A stretch of 64,000 bases of DNA from Prevotella sp. oral taxon 376 (GTDB lineage: Bacteria > Bacteroidota > Bacteroidia > Bacteroidales > Bacteroidaceae), in NCBI RefSeq assembly GCF_003043945.1, contig NZ_PYXG01000002.1, positions 527,501 to 591,500 on the forward strand, in the 5' to 3' direction. Positions 28,684-37,166 of the stretch are shown one piece after another. The position numbers and the translations under genes are program-made. A model generated the notes under the pieces. The model was not told the origin of the DNA. It made no database searches and was given only the letters and a program-made list of their open reading frames with translations. How positions within the stretch are numbered: the stretch's first letter is position 1; each line of letters begins with the position of its first letter.

Positions 28684-29832
28684 ATGAAAACTTATCTGGT
28701 AACAGGAGCCGCCGGCTTCATCGGTGCAAACTACATCAAGTATCTCCTCCACAGGAAATATGCCAACGAAGACATCCGGATTATCATCCTCGACGCCCTC
28801 ACCTATGCCGGTAATCTGGGCACCATCAAGGACGACATAGACAACGAGCGTTGCCTTTTCGTCAAAGGCGACATCCGCGACCGGCAACTCGCCGACCGGC
28901 TGTTTGCCGACTACGACATCGACTATGTGGTCAACTTCGCGGCCGAAAGCCATGTAGACCGCTCCATAGAAGACCCTCAGCTCTTCCTGAGCGTCAACAT
29001 CCTCGGCACGCAGAACCTGCTCGACGCAGCCCGCCGGGCATGGGTTACGGGAAAGGACGGGCAGGGGCGCCCCGTCTGGAAGCCGGGCAAGCGATACCAT
29101 CAGGTTTCCACCGACGAGGTCTATGGCTCCCTGGGGGCCACGGGATACTTCACGGAACAGACCCCGCTGTGCCCCCACAGTCCGTATTCCGCTTCCAAGA
29201 CGAGTGCCGATCTCTTCGTAATGGCCTACCGGGACACCTATCACATGCCCGTGAGCATCACCCGATGCTCCAACAACTACGGACCCTACCACTTCCCGGA
29301 AAAGCTCATCCCGCTGATTATCAACAATATCCTCGAAGGCAAGCAACTGCCCGTATACGGCAAGGGAGAGAACATTCGCGACTGGCTCTATGTGGAGGAC
29401 CACTGCAAGGCCATAGACATGGTGGTGCGGGAAGGAAAGGAAGGTGAGGTATACAATGTAGGCGGGCACAACGAAATGAAGAATATCGACATCGTGAAGC
29501 TCGTCATCAAGACCATCCACGACATGATGCAGGAAGACAAGCAGCTACGCAAGGTGCTCAGGAAGCAAGAGCCGGACGAGAACGGAGACATCCGCATCGA
29601 CTGGATCAACGACCACCTCATCACCTTCGTGGCAGACCGGCTCGGCCATGATGCCCGCTATGGCATCGACCCCACCAAGATCAAGAACGACCTCGAATGG
29701 GTTCCCGAGACCAAGTTTGCCGACGGCATCGTGAAGACCATCCGCTGGAACCTCGAGAACCAGCCGTGGATTCAGGAGGTAACGAGCGGCGACTACCAGA
29801 AGTATTACGAACAGATGTACGGAAAACGATAA
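28684..29832 (+). CDS. rfbB: dTDP-glucose 4,6-dehydratase
   Basis: 382 residues of the extended SDR family. NAD-binding GAAGFIGANYIKYLL, catalytic region STDEVYGSLGATGYFTE with YSASKTSADLFVMAY (YxxxK), then NNYGPYHFPEKLIPL and LPVYGKGENIRDWLYVEDH. It makes dTDP-4-keto-6-deoxyglucose. It starts a plus-strand run with purT and the FdtA/FdtB-like genes, consistent with an amino-deoxysugar. No RmlA, RmlC or RmlD gene is in the window. Confidence 0.96.
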   Translation: MKTYLVTGAAGFIGANYIKYLLHRKYANEDIRIIILDALTYAGNLGTIKDDIDNERCLFVKGDIRDRQLADRLFADYDIDYVVNFAAESHVDRSIEDPQLFLSVNILGTQNLLDAARRAWVTGKDGQGRPVWKPGKRYHQVSTDEVYGSLGATGYFTEQTPLCPHSPYSASKTSADLFVMAYRDTYHMPVSITRCSNNYGPYHFPEKLIPLIINNILEGKQLPVYGKGENIRDWLYVEDHCKAIDMVVREGKEGEVYNVGGHNEMKNIDIVKLVIKTIHDMMQEDKQLRKVLRKQEPDENGDIRIDWINDHLITFVADRLGHDARYGIDPTKIKNDLEWVPETKFADGIVKTIRWNLENQPWIQEVTSGDYQKYYEQMYGKR

Positions 29833-29847
29833 TTCAAGAAAGGCAAG

Positions 29848-31029
29848 ATGGAGAAAATCATGCTCCTCGGTTCCGGCGAACTGGGCAAGGAATTTACGAT
29901 AGCGGCCAAGCGGGCAGGGCTCTATGTCATCGCCTGCGACAACTACGAGGGCGCACCGGCCATGCAGGTGGCCGACGAGCACGAGGTGTTTTCCATGCTC
30001 GACGGCGACGCCCTTGCCGCCGTGGTGCACCGACACAGTCCCGACATCATCGTTCCCGAGATTGAGGCCATCCGCACCGAGAGGCTCTTTGAGTTTGAGA
30101 AGGAGGGCGTTCAGGTGGTCCCGTCGGCCAAGGCCGTGCACTGCACGATGAACCGCCGGGCCATCCGAGACCTCGCGTCGCAAGAGTTAGGACTGCGGAC
30201 GGCAAGGTATTTCTATGCGAGAAGCTTTGAGGAGTTCAAGCGGGCAGCCGATGAGATCGGCTTTCCATGCGTGGTCAAGCCCCTGATGAGCTCTTCCGGA
30301 CACGGACAGAGCTATGTCCACAACGACGACGAGCTGCAGGAGGCGTATCGCGAGGCCATGGAAGAAGGGCGCGGAGACGCCAGGGAGGTCATCATCGAGG
30401 AGTTCATCGACTTCGAATCAGAATTCACCCTGCTCACCATTACCCAGAAAAACGGCCCCACCTTGTTCTGTCCGCCCATCGGACATGTGCAGAAAGGCGG
30501 AGATTATCGCGAGAGCTGGCAGCCCTATCACCTATCGGACAAAGCGCTCAAGGCCGCCCGGCACATGGCCGACGAGATAACCAAGGCGCTCACCGGCTAT
30601 GGCATCTGGGGCGTGGAGTTCTTCCTCACCCGGCAGGGAGAGGTCATTTTCTCGGAGCTCTCGCCCCGTCCGCACGACACGGGCATGGTTACCCTCGGGC
30701 ATACCACCAACCTCAGCGAGTTTGAGTTGCATCTACGAGCCGTCATGGGATGGCCCATTCCCGCCATCCATCTGGAGCATTGCGGCTGCTCGGCAGTCAT
30801 CCTCTCACCCGTAGAGAGCGACGGGCCGCTCGACTATAACCTGTCGGAGGCCCTGCGGGAAGACCATACCCGCATCCGCATCTTCGGCAAGCCCGTGGCT
30901 CATGTGGGGCGCAGAATGGGCGTTACGCTGTGCTACGGGGAGATTGGCGACGACCTCAACGCCCTACGCGACAAGGCAAAACGGCTGGCGAAAACCGTCC
31001 TCGGCACAGATCCTTATATGAAGAAATGA
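29848..31029 (+). CDS. purT: Formate-dependent phosphoribosylglycinamide formyltransferase
   Basis: 393 residues of the ATP-grasp superfamily: [20 protein letters not shown], the substrate region [23 protein letters not shown]-grasp motifs [17 protein letters not shown] and [14 protein letters not shown], and [13 protein letters not shown]. It makes formyl-GAR from formate and ATP in purine synthesis. Its place inside a sugar-nucleotide cluster is odd, with its TGA overlapping the ATG of the next gene (ATGA at 31026-31029). Confidence 0.96.
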   Translation: MEKIMLLGSGELGKEFTIAAKRAGLYVIACDNYEGAPAMQVADEHEVFSMLDGDALAAVVHRHSPDIIVPEIEAIRTERLFEFEKEGVQVVPSAKAVHCTMNRRAIRDLASQELGLRTARYFYARSFEEFKRAADEIGFPCVVKPLMSSSGHGQSYVHNDDELQEAYREAMEEGRGDAREVIIEEFIDFESEFTLLTITQKNGPTLFCPPIGHVQKGGDYRESWQPYHLSDKALKAARHMADEITKALTGYGIWGVEFFLTRQGEVIFSELSPRPHDTGMVTLGHTTNLSEFELHLRAVMGWPIPAIHLEHCGCSAVILSPVESDGPLDYNLSEALREDHTRIRIFGKPVAHVGRRMGVTLCYGEIGDDLNALRDKAKRLAKTVLGTDPYMKK

Positions 31030-31433
31030 GACTCGGAACAATCATAGACCTCCCTAAAATTGCCGATCCCCGGGGTAACCTGACGGTTGCGGAGGGACTG
31101 AAAGACATCCCCTTTGACATCAAGAGAGCCTATTGGGTATATGATGTGCCGTCGGGAGAGAACCGGGGAGGGCATGCCCACCGCAAATGCAGCGAGTTCA
31201 TCATCGCCGTAAGCGGGTCGTTTACCGTTACCCTAAGTGATGGAACGGAACAGAAAACCCATCTCCTGAACCACCCCTATCAAGGCCTTCTCGTGGAAAC
31301 GGGTACATGGCGCACCCTCGACGACTTCTCTTCGGGTGCCGTCTGCTTGGTTCTGGCCTCGGAGTTCTTCAGCGAAGACGACTATATCCGCGACTTCAAT
31401 GAATACCTTGAATACCTGCGATGTTCGAAATAA
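31026..31433 (+). CDS. FdtA/QdtA/WxcM-like sugar 3,4-ketoisomerase (cupin)
   Basis: 135 residues. [38 protein letters not shown] and [24 protein letters not shown] match the small cupin isomerases of the FdtA family, including the paired histidines. These convert dTDP-4-keto-6-deoxyglucose to a 3-keto sugar. The next gene starts inside its last codons (31421). With RfbB and the aminotransferase it makes a 3-amino-3,6-dideoxyhexose pathway; gluco versus galacto configuration cannot be told. Confidence 0.9.
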   Translation: MRLGTIIDLPKIADPRGNLTVAEGLKDIPFDIKRAYWVYDVPSGENRGGHAHRKCSEFIIAVSGSFTVTLSDGTEQKTHLLNHPYQGLLVETGTWRTLDDFSSGAVCLVLASEFFSEDDYIRDFNEYLEYLRCSK

Positions 31434-32359
31434 GACGATATACAACCGAGGACAAGCTGCTCTGGGACCGATATGTGAGCAGGGCAAGGAACGCTACCTT
31501 CCTGTTTTATCGCGACTACATGGACTATCATGCCGACCGGTTTCAAGACTTTTCGCTCTTGTTCTACAAGAACGGGAAACTCTATGCGCTCCTCCCGGCT
31601 CACCAGAAAGGCACTACGCTCTATTCTCATTTCGGCCTTACCTATGGCGGCCTGCTCATGGACATCCGCGTAAAGGCCGCCGACACATGTGCCTTATTTG
31701 AGGAACTCAACGGCTGGCTGCGAGCACAAGGCTTCCGAAAGGTGGTCTATCGCCCCGTCCCCTGGATCTATCATGTGCACCCGTCAGAAGAAGACCTCTA
31801 TGCAATCTACTGGAAATGCGGGGCAAGACTGCGGTCGAGAAACATCGGCACGACGATTTTCATGCAGCAGCACCTGCGCTGGCGCAAGAATCATCTGCGC
31901 CAACTCCGCAAGGCAAAGGATGGTGGCATCTGCGTCAAAAGCGACGCTCCCCTCGCCGAATTCTGGGAAATCCTGGAAGAGAACCTGATGAACCGCTTTC
32001 AGGCAAAGCCCGTCCACACGCTCGAGGAGATGGCGTTATTGAAATCGCGATTCCCCAAGAACATCATCCAATACAGCGCCTACAAGGACGGGCACATCAT
32101 CGGAGGCATCCTGTTCTACATCACCCCGCAGGTAGTTCACTGCCAATACATCTCCACCAACACAGAAGGAAAAGAGCTGGGAGCCATGGAAGCAATCTAC
32201 GAACGGGTCGTGTACCATGACTATACGACATATCCCTATCTCGACTTCGGCAGCTCCACCGAGCAGAATGGCAGCATCCTGAACGAAGGCCTGATAGCCC
32301 ACAAGGAAGGATATGGCGGCAGGAGCGTTGTCTACGACACTTATGAATGGGACTTATGA
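31421..32359 (+). CDS. FemAB/GNAT-like acyltransferase in the amino-sugar cluster
   Basis: 312 residues. The N-terminal and C-terminal halves look like two GNAT-type folds, as in FemAB proteins ([32 protein letters not shown], later [19 protein letters not shown] and [20 protein letters not shown]). It probably N-acylates the amino sugar made by its neighbours, a job done by a hexapeptide-repeat enzyme (FdtC) in described pathways; this is inference. It overlaps both neighbours (13 and 4 bases), pointing to tight coupling. Confidence 0.7.
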   Translation: MFEIRRYTTEDKLLWDRYVSRARNATFLFYRDYMDYHADRFQDFSLLFYKNGKLYALLPAHQKGTTLYSHFGLTYGGLLMDIRVKAADTCALFEELNGWLRAQGFRKVVYRPVPWIYHVHPSEEDLYAIYWKCGARLRSRNIGTTIFMQQHLRWRKNHLRQLRKAKDGGICVKSDAPLAEFWEILEENLMNRFQAKPVHTLEEMALLKSRFPKNIIQYSAYKDGHIIGGILFYITPQVVHCQYISTNTEGKELGAMEAIYERVVYHDYTTYPYLDFGSSTEQNGSILNEGLIAHKEGYGGRSVVYDTYEWDL

Positions 32360-33456
32360 TAGCATATCAAGACTTGAAACGGGTTACTTCGCAGCATCTT
32401 GAGCAGATTCAGGATGCCGTGAGAGAGGTGGTGGACAGCGGCAGATACCTGCAGGGACAGGCCGTGGAGAGGTTTGAGACTCACTATGCCGGCTACATCG
32501 GGACCCGCCATTGCATATCGTGCGCCAACGGGCTGGATGCCCTCACGCTCATTCTCCGTGCCTACAAGGAGATGGGCGTATTAAGAGACGGCGATGAGGT
32601 CATCGTCCCGGCCAACACATACATCGCCTCCCTACTCTCCATTACGGAGAATCTGCTCAAGCCGATACTTGTGGAACCAAGTCTCCTGACCTATGAGATT
32701 GACGACGAGAAGATAGAGGAAGCCATCACGGAAAGGACCCGCGCCGTCATGATCGTCCATCTCTATGGCCGGAACTCGTTTACTCCCAAGATAGCGGAGA
32801 TATGCCAAAAGCATCGTCTGAAGCTCATCGAGGACAACGCGCAGGCACACGGATGCGAGTTTGAGGGCCGCAGGACCGGCTCGCTGGGCGATGCCGCCGC
32901 CCACAGCTTCTATCCCGGGAAGAACCTCGGGGCACTGGGCGACGCCGGCGCCGTTACCACCGACGATGCCGAACTGGCGTCCATAGTCCGGGCATTAGGC
33001 AATTACGGGAGCAGCGAGAAGTATATTTTCCCTTACAAGGGCAAGAACAGCAGGATGGACGAGATACAGGCCGCCGTGCTTGATGTAAAGCTGAAATACC
33101 TTGACGAGGACAACCGGGAGCGCAGGAAGATAGCAGACTTCTATCTAAAGAACATCGTCAACCCGACGGTTCACAACCCATTACCGAGCCAGGAAGACAA
33201 TGTCTGGCACATTTTCCCCGTTCTCTGTGAGCACCGCAACAAACTTCAGGAACACCTGAGGCTGCACGGCGTCGGGACGATGATTCACTACCCCGTCCCG
33301 CCCCACCGCCAGGAGTGCTGTCAGGAACTTGCGAAACTCCGGCTGCCCATCACCGAAAAGATTCATCGGGAGGAAATAAGCATTCCCGTCTATCCATGCT
33401 TAGACAGACAGGAATACACCTATATCGTCGAAAGAATCAACGAGTTCGAGCCCTGA
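32356..33456 (+). CDS. DegT/DnrJ/EryC1-family sugar aminotransferase (FdtB-like)
   Basis: 366 residues from ATG 32356, which overlaps the preceding stop (ATGA). PLP fold-type I sugar aminotransferase: [34 protein letters not shown], the PLP-binding [16 protein letters not shown], the Schiff-base lysine in [16 protein letters not shown], and [16 protein letters not shown]. It should place the amino group on the 3-keto sugar. The last gene of the cluster; the convergent kinase genes follow 2 bases later. Confidence 0.92.
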   Translation: MIAYQDLKRVTSQHLEQIQDAVREVVDSGRYLQGQAVERFETHYAGYIGTRHCISCANGLDALTLILRAYKEMGVLRDGDEVIVPANTYIASLLSITENLLKPILVEPSLLTYEIDDEKIEEAITERTRAVMIVHLYGRNSFTPKIAEICQKHRLKLIEDNAQAHGCEFEGRRTGSLGDAAAHSFYPGKNLGALGDAGAVTTDDAELASIVRALGNYGSSEKYIFPYKGKNSRMDEIQAAVLDVKLKYLDEDNRERRKIADFYLKNIVNPTVHNPLPSQEDNVWHIFPVLCEHRNKLQEHLRLHGVGTMIHYPVPPHRQECCQELAKLRLPITEKIHREEISIPVYPCLDRQEYTYIVERINEFEP

Positions 33457-33458
33457 TC

Positions 33459-34088
33459 CTATTTAGCGTCCTGGAAAGGGAACAGTCCATAGAGCTCCGC
33501 GTCTATGGTATCGGTAACCAGCTGGAAATCTTTCGGATTGCTCTCAAACTTCAGCTTGTCGCCATCTACTATCATCAGCTTGCCCTCATAGCCCGCTATC
33601 CACTCCTCGTAGCGGTTGTTCAGCCCCTGAAGATAGTCTATGCGGATCGACTTTTCATAGTCGCGGCCGCGCTTCTCTATCTGCTCCACGATGTTCGGAA
33701 TCGACGAGCGGATGTAGATCATGAGGTCGGGCAACTTCACGAGCGACATCATCAGGTCGAAAAGATCGGTATAGTTGTTGAAGTCGCGGTCGCTCATCAG
33801 CCCCATGTCGTGGAGGTTCGGGGCGAAGATTCGTGCGTCCTCGAAGATGGTGCGGTCCTGAATGATGGTCTCGGAGCTCTTCGATATCTCCACTACATCA
33901 CGAAAGCGCTTGTTCAGAAAGTAAATCTGAAGGTTGAAAGCCCATCGGTTCATGTCGGCATAATAGTCCTCCAAGTAGGGATTGTTGTCAACAGGCTCGA
34001 AGTGAGGCCTCCATCCGTAACGCTTGGAAAGCATCTTCGTGAGGGTGGTCTTGCCACTTCCAATGTTTCCGGCTATTGCTATGTGCAT
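33459..34088 (-). CDS. Deoxynucleoside kinase (second of a tandem pair)
   Basis: 209 residues. P-loop IAIAGNIGSGKTTLTKML, the DR motif in IIQDRTIFEDARIF, and the lid RGRDYEKSIRIDYLQGLN define the dNK family. It phosphorylates deoxynucleosides for salvage. It is clearly homologous along its whole length to the gene just upstream (34104-34733), so the pair arose by duplication. Such pairs can form heterodimers with different base preferences in some bacteria; whether they do here is unknown. Confidence 0.92.
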   Translation of the reverse strand: MHIAIAGNIGSGKTTLTKMLSKRYGWRPHFEPVDNNPYLEDYYADMNRWAFNLQIYFLNKRFRDVVEISKSSETIIQDRTIFEDARIFAPNLHDMGLMSDRDFNNYTDLFDLMMSLVKLPDLMIYIRSSIPNIVEQIEKRGRDYEKSIRIDYLQGLNNRYEEWIAGYEGKLMIVDGDKLKFESNPKDFQLVTDTIDAELYGLFPFQDAK

Positions 34089-34103
34089 AACTGTAAGGTT
34101 TGA

Positions 34104-34733
34104 TTATTCGTCCTGATCAGAGAAAAGGCCGAAGAGGTTGGCATCGACCTTGTCGACGATCTGCGCCAGTTCTTTCGGGTTATGCTGGAAGTCGAGGTCA
34201 TCAACATCCACCACAAGCACCTTTCCCTTATATTTATTGAAGATGAAATCCTCGTATCTGTCGTTGAGATTCGTCAGGTAATCGAGCGGCATTGTCTGCT
34301 CATAGTCCCGCCCGCGCCTTTGAATATTGGCCACGAGATGCGGCACCGAGGCGCGCAGATAGATCATCAGGTCGGGATATTTCACGATCATCATCATCGA
34401 CTCGAACAGCCCCATATAGGTGTCGAAGTCGCGATCCGAGAGATTGCCCATCGCCTTGTTCGTGGCCGTGAACACATAGACGCCCTCGTAGATAGAGCGA
34501 TCCTGGATGATGGTATTCTCTGATTTCGCAATGGCAAGCAAGTCCTTGAAGCGCTCCTTGAGGAAAAACACCTCGAGGTTAAGCGACCAACGGGGTATGT
34601 CCTTATAATAATCCTCGAGATAAGGATTATAGTCCACGGCCTCAAAGTGTGGAATCCAGCCGTAGTGTTTTGCCAGCAGCGTGGTCAATGTGGTCTTGCC
34701 GCTGCCAATGTTTCCCGCAATTGCAATATGCAC
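34104..34733 (-). CDS. Deoxynucleoside kinase (first of a tandem pair)
   Basis: 209 residues with P-loop IAIAGNIGSGKTTLTTLL, IIQDRSIYEGVYVF and lid RGRDYEQTMPLDYLTNLN. It shares the start, length and most motifs of the next gene, 15 bases downstream. A minus-strand TACCTTTG (34777-34784) is a likely -7 element for both; no good -33 is seen. Differences in the DRSIYEGV / DRTIFEDA segment suggest different substrate preferences. Confidence 0.92.
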   Translation of the reverse strand: MHIAIAGNIGSGKTTLTTLLAKHYGWIPHFEAVDYNPYLEDYYKDIPRWSLNLEVFFLKERFKDLLAIAKSENTIIQDRSIYEGVYVFTATNKAMGNLSDRDFDTYMGLFESMMMIVKYPDLMIYLRASVPHLVANIQRRGRDYEQTMPLDYLTNLNDRYEDFIFNKYKGKVLVVDVDDLDFQHNPKELAQIVDKVDANLFGLFSDQDE

Positions 34734-34925
34734 TTCTTATTCTTCTTTATTAGATTCGTATCGAGTGATTTCATTGCAAAGGTAACAAAATTCCCAGAGT
34801 TACCGTTCCTTTTAACGATATTTTTAAGCAATAATTTTAATCAGGGCGGGACGCCGGAAGCCGAAAGGCTGCTGGCGGCACACCCTCCGGCGGCTTCCGG
34901 ATTTTCTTCTTGCCGCTGCCAGTGG

Positions 34926-34991
34926 GACAAAATCGGCGGTTTCGTGCCACGATTTCGCCGATTTCGTCGCACTATCTCGCCGATTTCGTCA
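34926..34991. repeat. 22-bp repeat cluster (locus C)
   Basis: Exactly three 22-base units. The first is in one orientation (GACAAAATCGGCGG at 34926-34939), the other two in the opposite one (TCGCCGATTTCGTC at 34953-34966 and 34977-34990 area, period 22). It lies in the gap between the divergent kinase and topoisomerase genes, upstream of the topB promoter. GC-rich inverted sequence just before it (34853-34900) adds hairpin potential. Confidence 0.8.
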
Positions 34992-35087
34992 GGATGCCCG
35001 TAGCCTTTCATGAAACAAATAACCGGTGATCCTGCCACCGACTAAAATATTTTTCGTATCTTTGCATTTCAGAAAGAATTTTCCAAA

Positions 35088-37076
35088 ATGATAGTTTGCA
35101 TTGCCGAGAAACCCAGCGTAGCCAAGGATATAGCACGAATCATCGGAGCTACGGCCGCCCATGACGGCTATATGGAGGGCAACGGGTATCAGGTTACATG
35201 GACCTTCGGACACCTCTGCTGCCTCAAGGAGCCCAACGACTACAGCGAGAACTGGAAGCACTGGAGCCTCGCCGCCCTGCCCATGATACCGCGACGCTTC
35301 GGCATCAAGCTCATCGAGGACGCCGGAATCAAGAAACAGTTCGCCATCATAGAGCGGCTCATGCAGGCGGCCGACGGCATCATCAACTGCGGAGACGCCG
35401 GTCAGGAGGGCGAATTGATTCAGCGATGGGTGATGCAGAGGGCTAACGCCACCTGTCCGGTCAAGCGACTGTGGATTTCCTCGATGACCGACGAGGCCAT
35501 CCGAGAGGGATTCGGGCGGCTGAAAGACCAGAACGAATACCAGAGCCTCTATCTGGCAGGGCTCTCCCGAGCCATCGGCGACTGGCTCCTGGGCATGAAC
35601 GCCACCCGGCTCTACACGCTCAAATACGGGCAGAACCGACAGGTGTTGAGCATCGGACGCGTGCAGACGCCCACCCTTGCGCTGATTGTGAACCGGCAGA
35701 AGGAAATCGACGGCTTCAAGCCCGAGCCTTACTGGATTCTGGCAACGATATACCGCGACACGCAATTCACGGCTACCAAAGGTAAGTTTCTCAGCAAGGA
35801 AGACGGCGAGAAAGCCTTCGAGGCCATAGCCGGGAAGCCTTTCGCGGTTACGGAAGTGCAGAAAAAGAAAGGCACGGAAACGCCGCCTCACCTCTACGAC
35901 CTCACCTCGCTGCAGGTGGACTGCAACAAGAAGTTCAGCTATTCGGCCGACATGACGCTCAAGCTCATACAGAGCCTTTACGAGAAAAAGCTCACCACCT
36001 ATCCCCGTGTGGACACGCAATACCTCTCGGACGACATCTATCCCAAGTGCCCCGCCATCCTCAAGGGACTGGACGACTATGCCTCGCTCACCCAACCGAT
36101 CATCGGGAAAAAACTCCGCAAGGACAAGAAGGTGTTCGATACCTCGAAGGTAACCGACCACCACGCCATCATTCCCACCGGCGTTCCTGCCCGCGGGCTC
36201 ACCGATATGGAGAAGAATGTCTACGAACTTGTAGCCCTCCGCTTCATCAGCGTCTTCTATCCCGACTGCAAATTCTCCACCACCACGGTCATGGGAACGG
36301 TCGATGAAGTGGAATTCAAGGTCGGCGGCAAGGAAATCCTCGACCCCGGATGGCATGCCGTATATGCAAAGGAAGAGCAGAAAGCCGACGAAGAAGACGC
36401 CAAGAGCGGCGATGAAGAGCGCACCCTGCCCTCGTTCGCCGTCGGCGAGACGGGTCCGCATACGCCCACCCTTACCGAGAGGTGGACCACGCCACCCAAA
36501 TACTATACCGAGGCAACGCTGCTCCGAGCCATGGAGACGGCCGGAAAGTTCGTGGAAGACGAGGAACTGCGTGCCGCCTTGAAGGAAAACGGCATCGGAA
36601 GGCCATCGTCGAGAGCCGGAATCATAGAGACTCTCTTCAAGCGCCGCTATATCCGCCGCGAACGCAAGAACTTGCTTGCCACTCCCACAGGCATCGAACT
36701 CATAGACACCATCCACGAGAAACTGCTCACAAGCTGTGAGCTCACGGGCATCTGGGAGAAGAAACTGCGCGACATCGAGTACAAGACCTATGATCCTCAA
36801 CAGTTTGTCAACGAACTGAAAGAACAGATCGGCAACATCGTCAACGATGTGCTGAGCGACAATTCCAACCGACGGGTGGCCATTACTACCGAGGCCGACC
36901 TGAGGAAGAAGAGTCCTCGGCGGCAAGCTCCGCGGCTGAAAGCTGACGACACGATCATCGGCAAGCCTTGTCCCAAATGCGGCAAGGGCACCGTCATCAA
37001 AGGGAAAGCCGCCTACGGATGCAGCAACTGGAAAAACGGGTGCGACTTCCGCCTGCCGTTCGAGGAAAAAGCCTAA
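35088..37076 (+). CDS. topB: DNA topoisomerase III
   Basis: 662 residues. Toprim domain with IAEKPSVAKDIARIIG and GDAGQEGELIQRWV, RAIGDWLLGMNATR, the active-site tyrosine region VLSIGRVQTPTLALI, KLTTYPRVDTQYL, and GIGRPSSRAGIIETL. The C-terminus carries one zinc-finger-like segment (PCPKCGKGTVIKGKAAYGC). It relaxes and decatenates DNA. A TATCTTTG at 35057-35064 is the probable -7 element; the -33 is weak. Confidence 0.95.
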   Translation: MIVCIAEKPSVAKDIARIIGATAAHDGYMEGNGYQVTWTFGHLCCLKEPNDYSENWKHWSLAALPMIPRRFGIKLIEDAGIKKQFAIIERLMQAADGIINCGDAGQEGELIQRWVMQRANATCPVKRLWISSMTDEAIREGFGRLKDQNEYQSLYLAGLSRAIGDWLLGMNATRLYTLKYGQNRQVLSIGRVQTPTLALIVNRQKEIDGFKPEPYWILATIYRDTQFTATKGKFLSKEDGEKAFEAIAGKPFAVTEVQKKKGTETPPHLYDLTSLQVDCNKKFSYSADMTLKLIQSLYEKKLTTYPRVDTQYLSDDIYPKCPAILKGLDDYASLTQPIIGKKLRKDKKVFDTSKVTDHHAIIPTGVPARGLTDMEKNVYELVALRFISVFYPDCKFSTTTVMGTVDEVEFKVGGKEILDPGWHAVYAKEEQKADEEDAKSGDEERTLPSFAVGETGPHTPTLTERWTTPPKYYTEATLLRAMETAGKFVEDEELRAALKENGIGRPSSRAGIIETLFKRRYIRRERKNLLATPTGIELIDTIHEKLLTSCELTGIWEKKLRDIEYKTYDPQQFVNELKEQIGNIVNDVLSDNSNRRVAITTEADLRKKSPRRQAPRLKADDTIIGKPCPKCGKGTVIKGKAAYGCSNWKNGCDFRLPFEEKA

Positions 37077-37166
37077 ATGCTCTCGCCTGCTCCCCATCCG
37101 CCGGATAGCAGGAAAAAGCAAGGCAATAATCCACCGCATGGTCCGTTATACAAGAAAGAACAAAAG

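Noticed and set aside
34989..37139. A 716-codon open frame antisense to topB
   Set aside because: It is a mirror of the GC-rich codon pattern of topB; the topB product is unmistakable.
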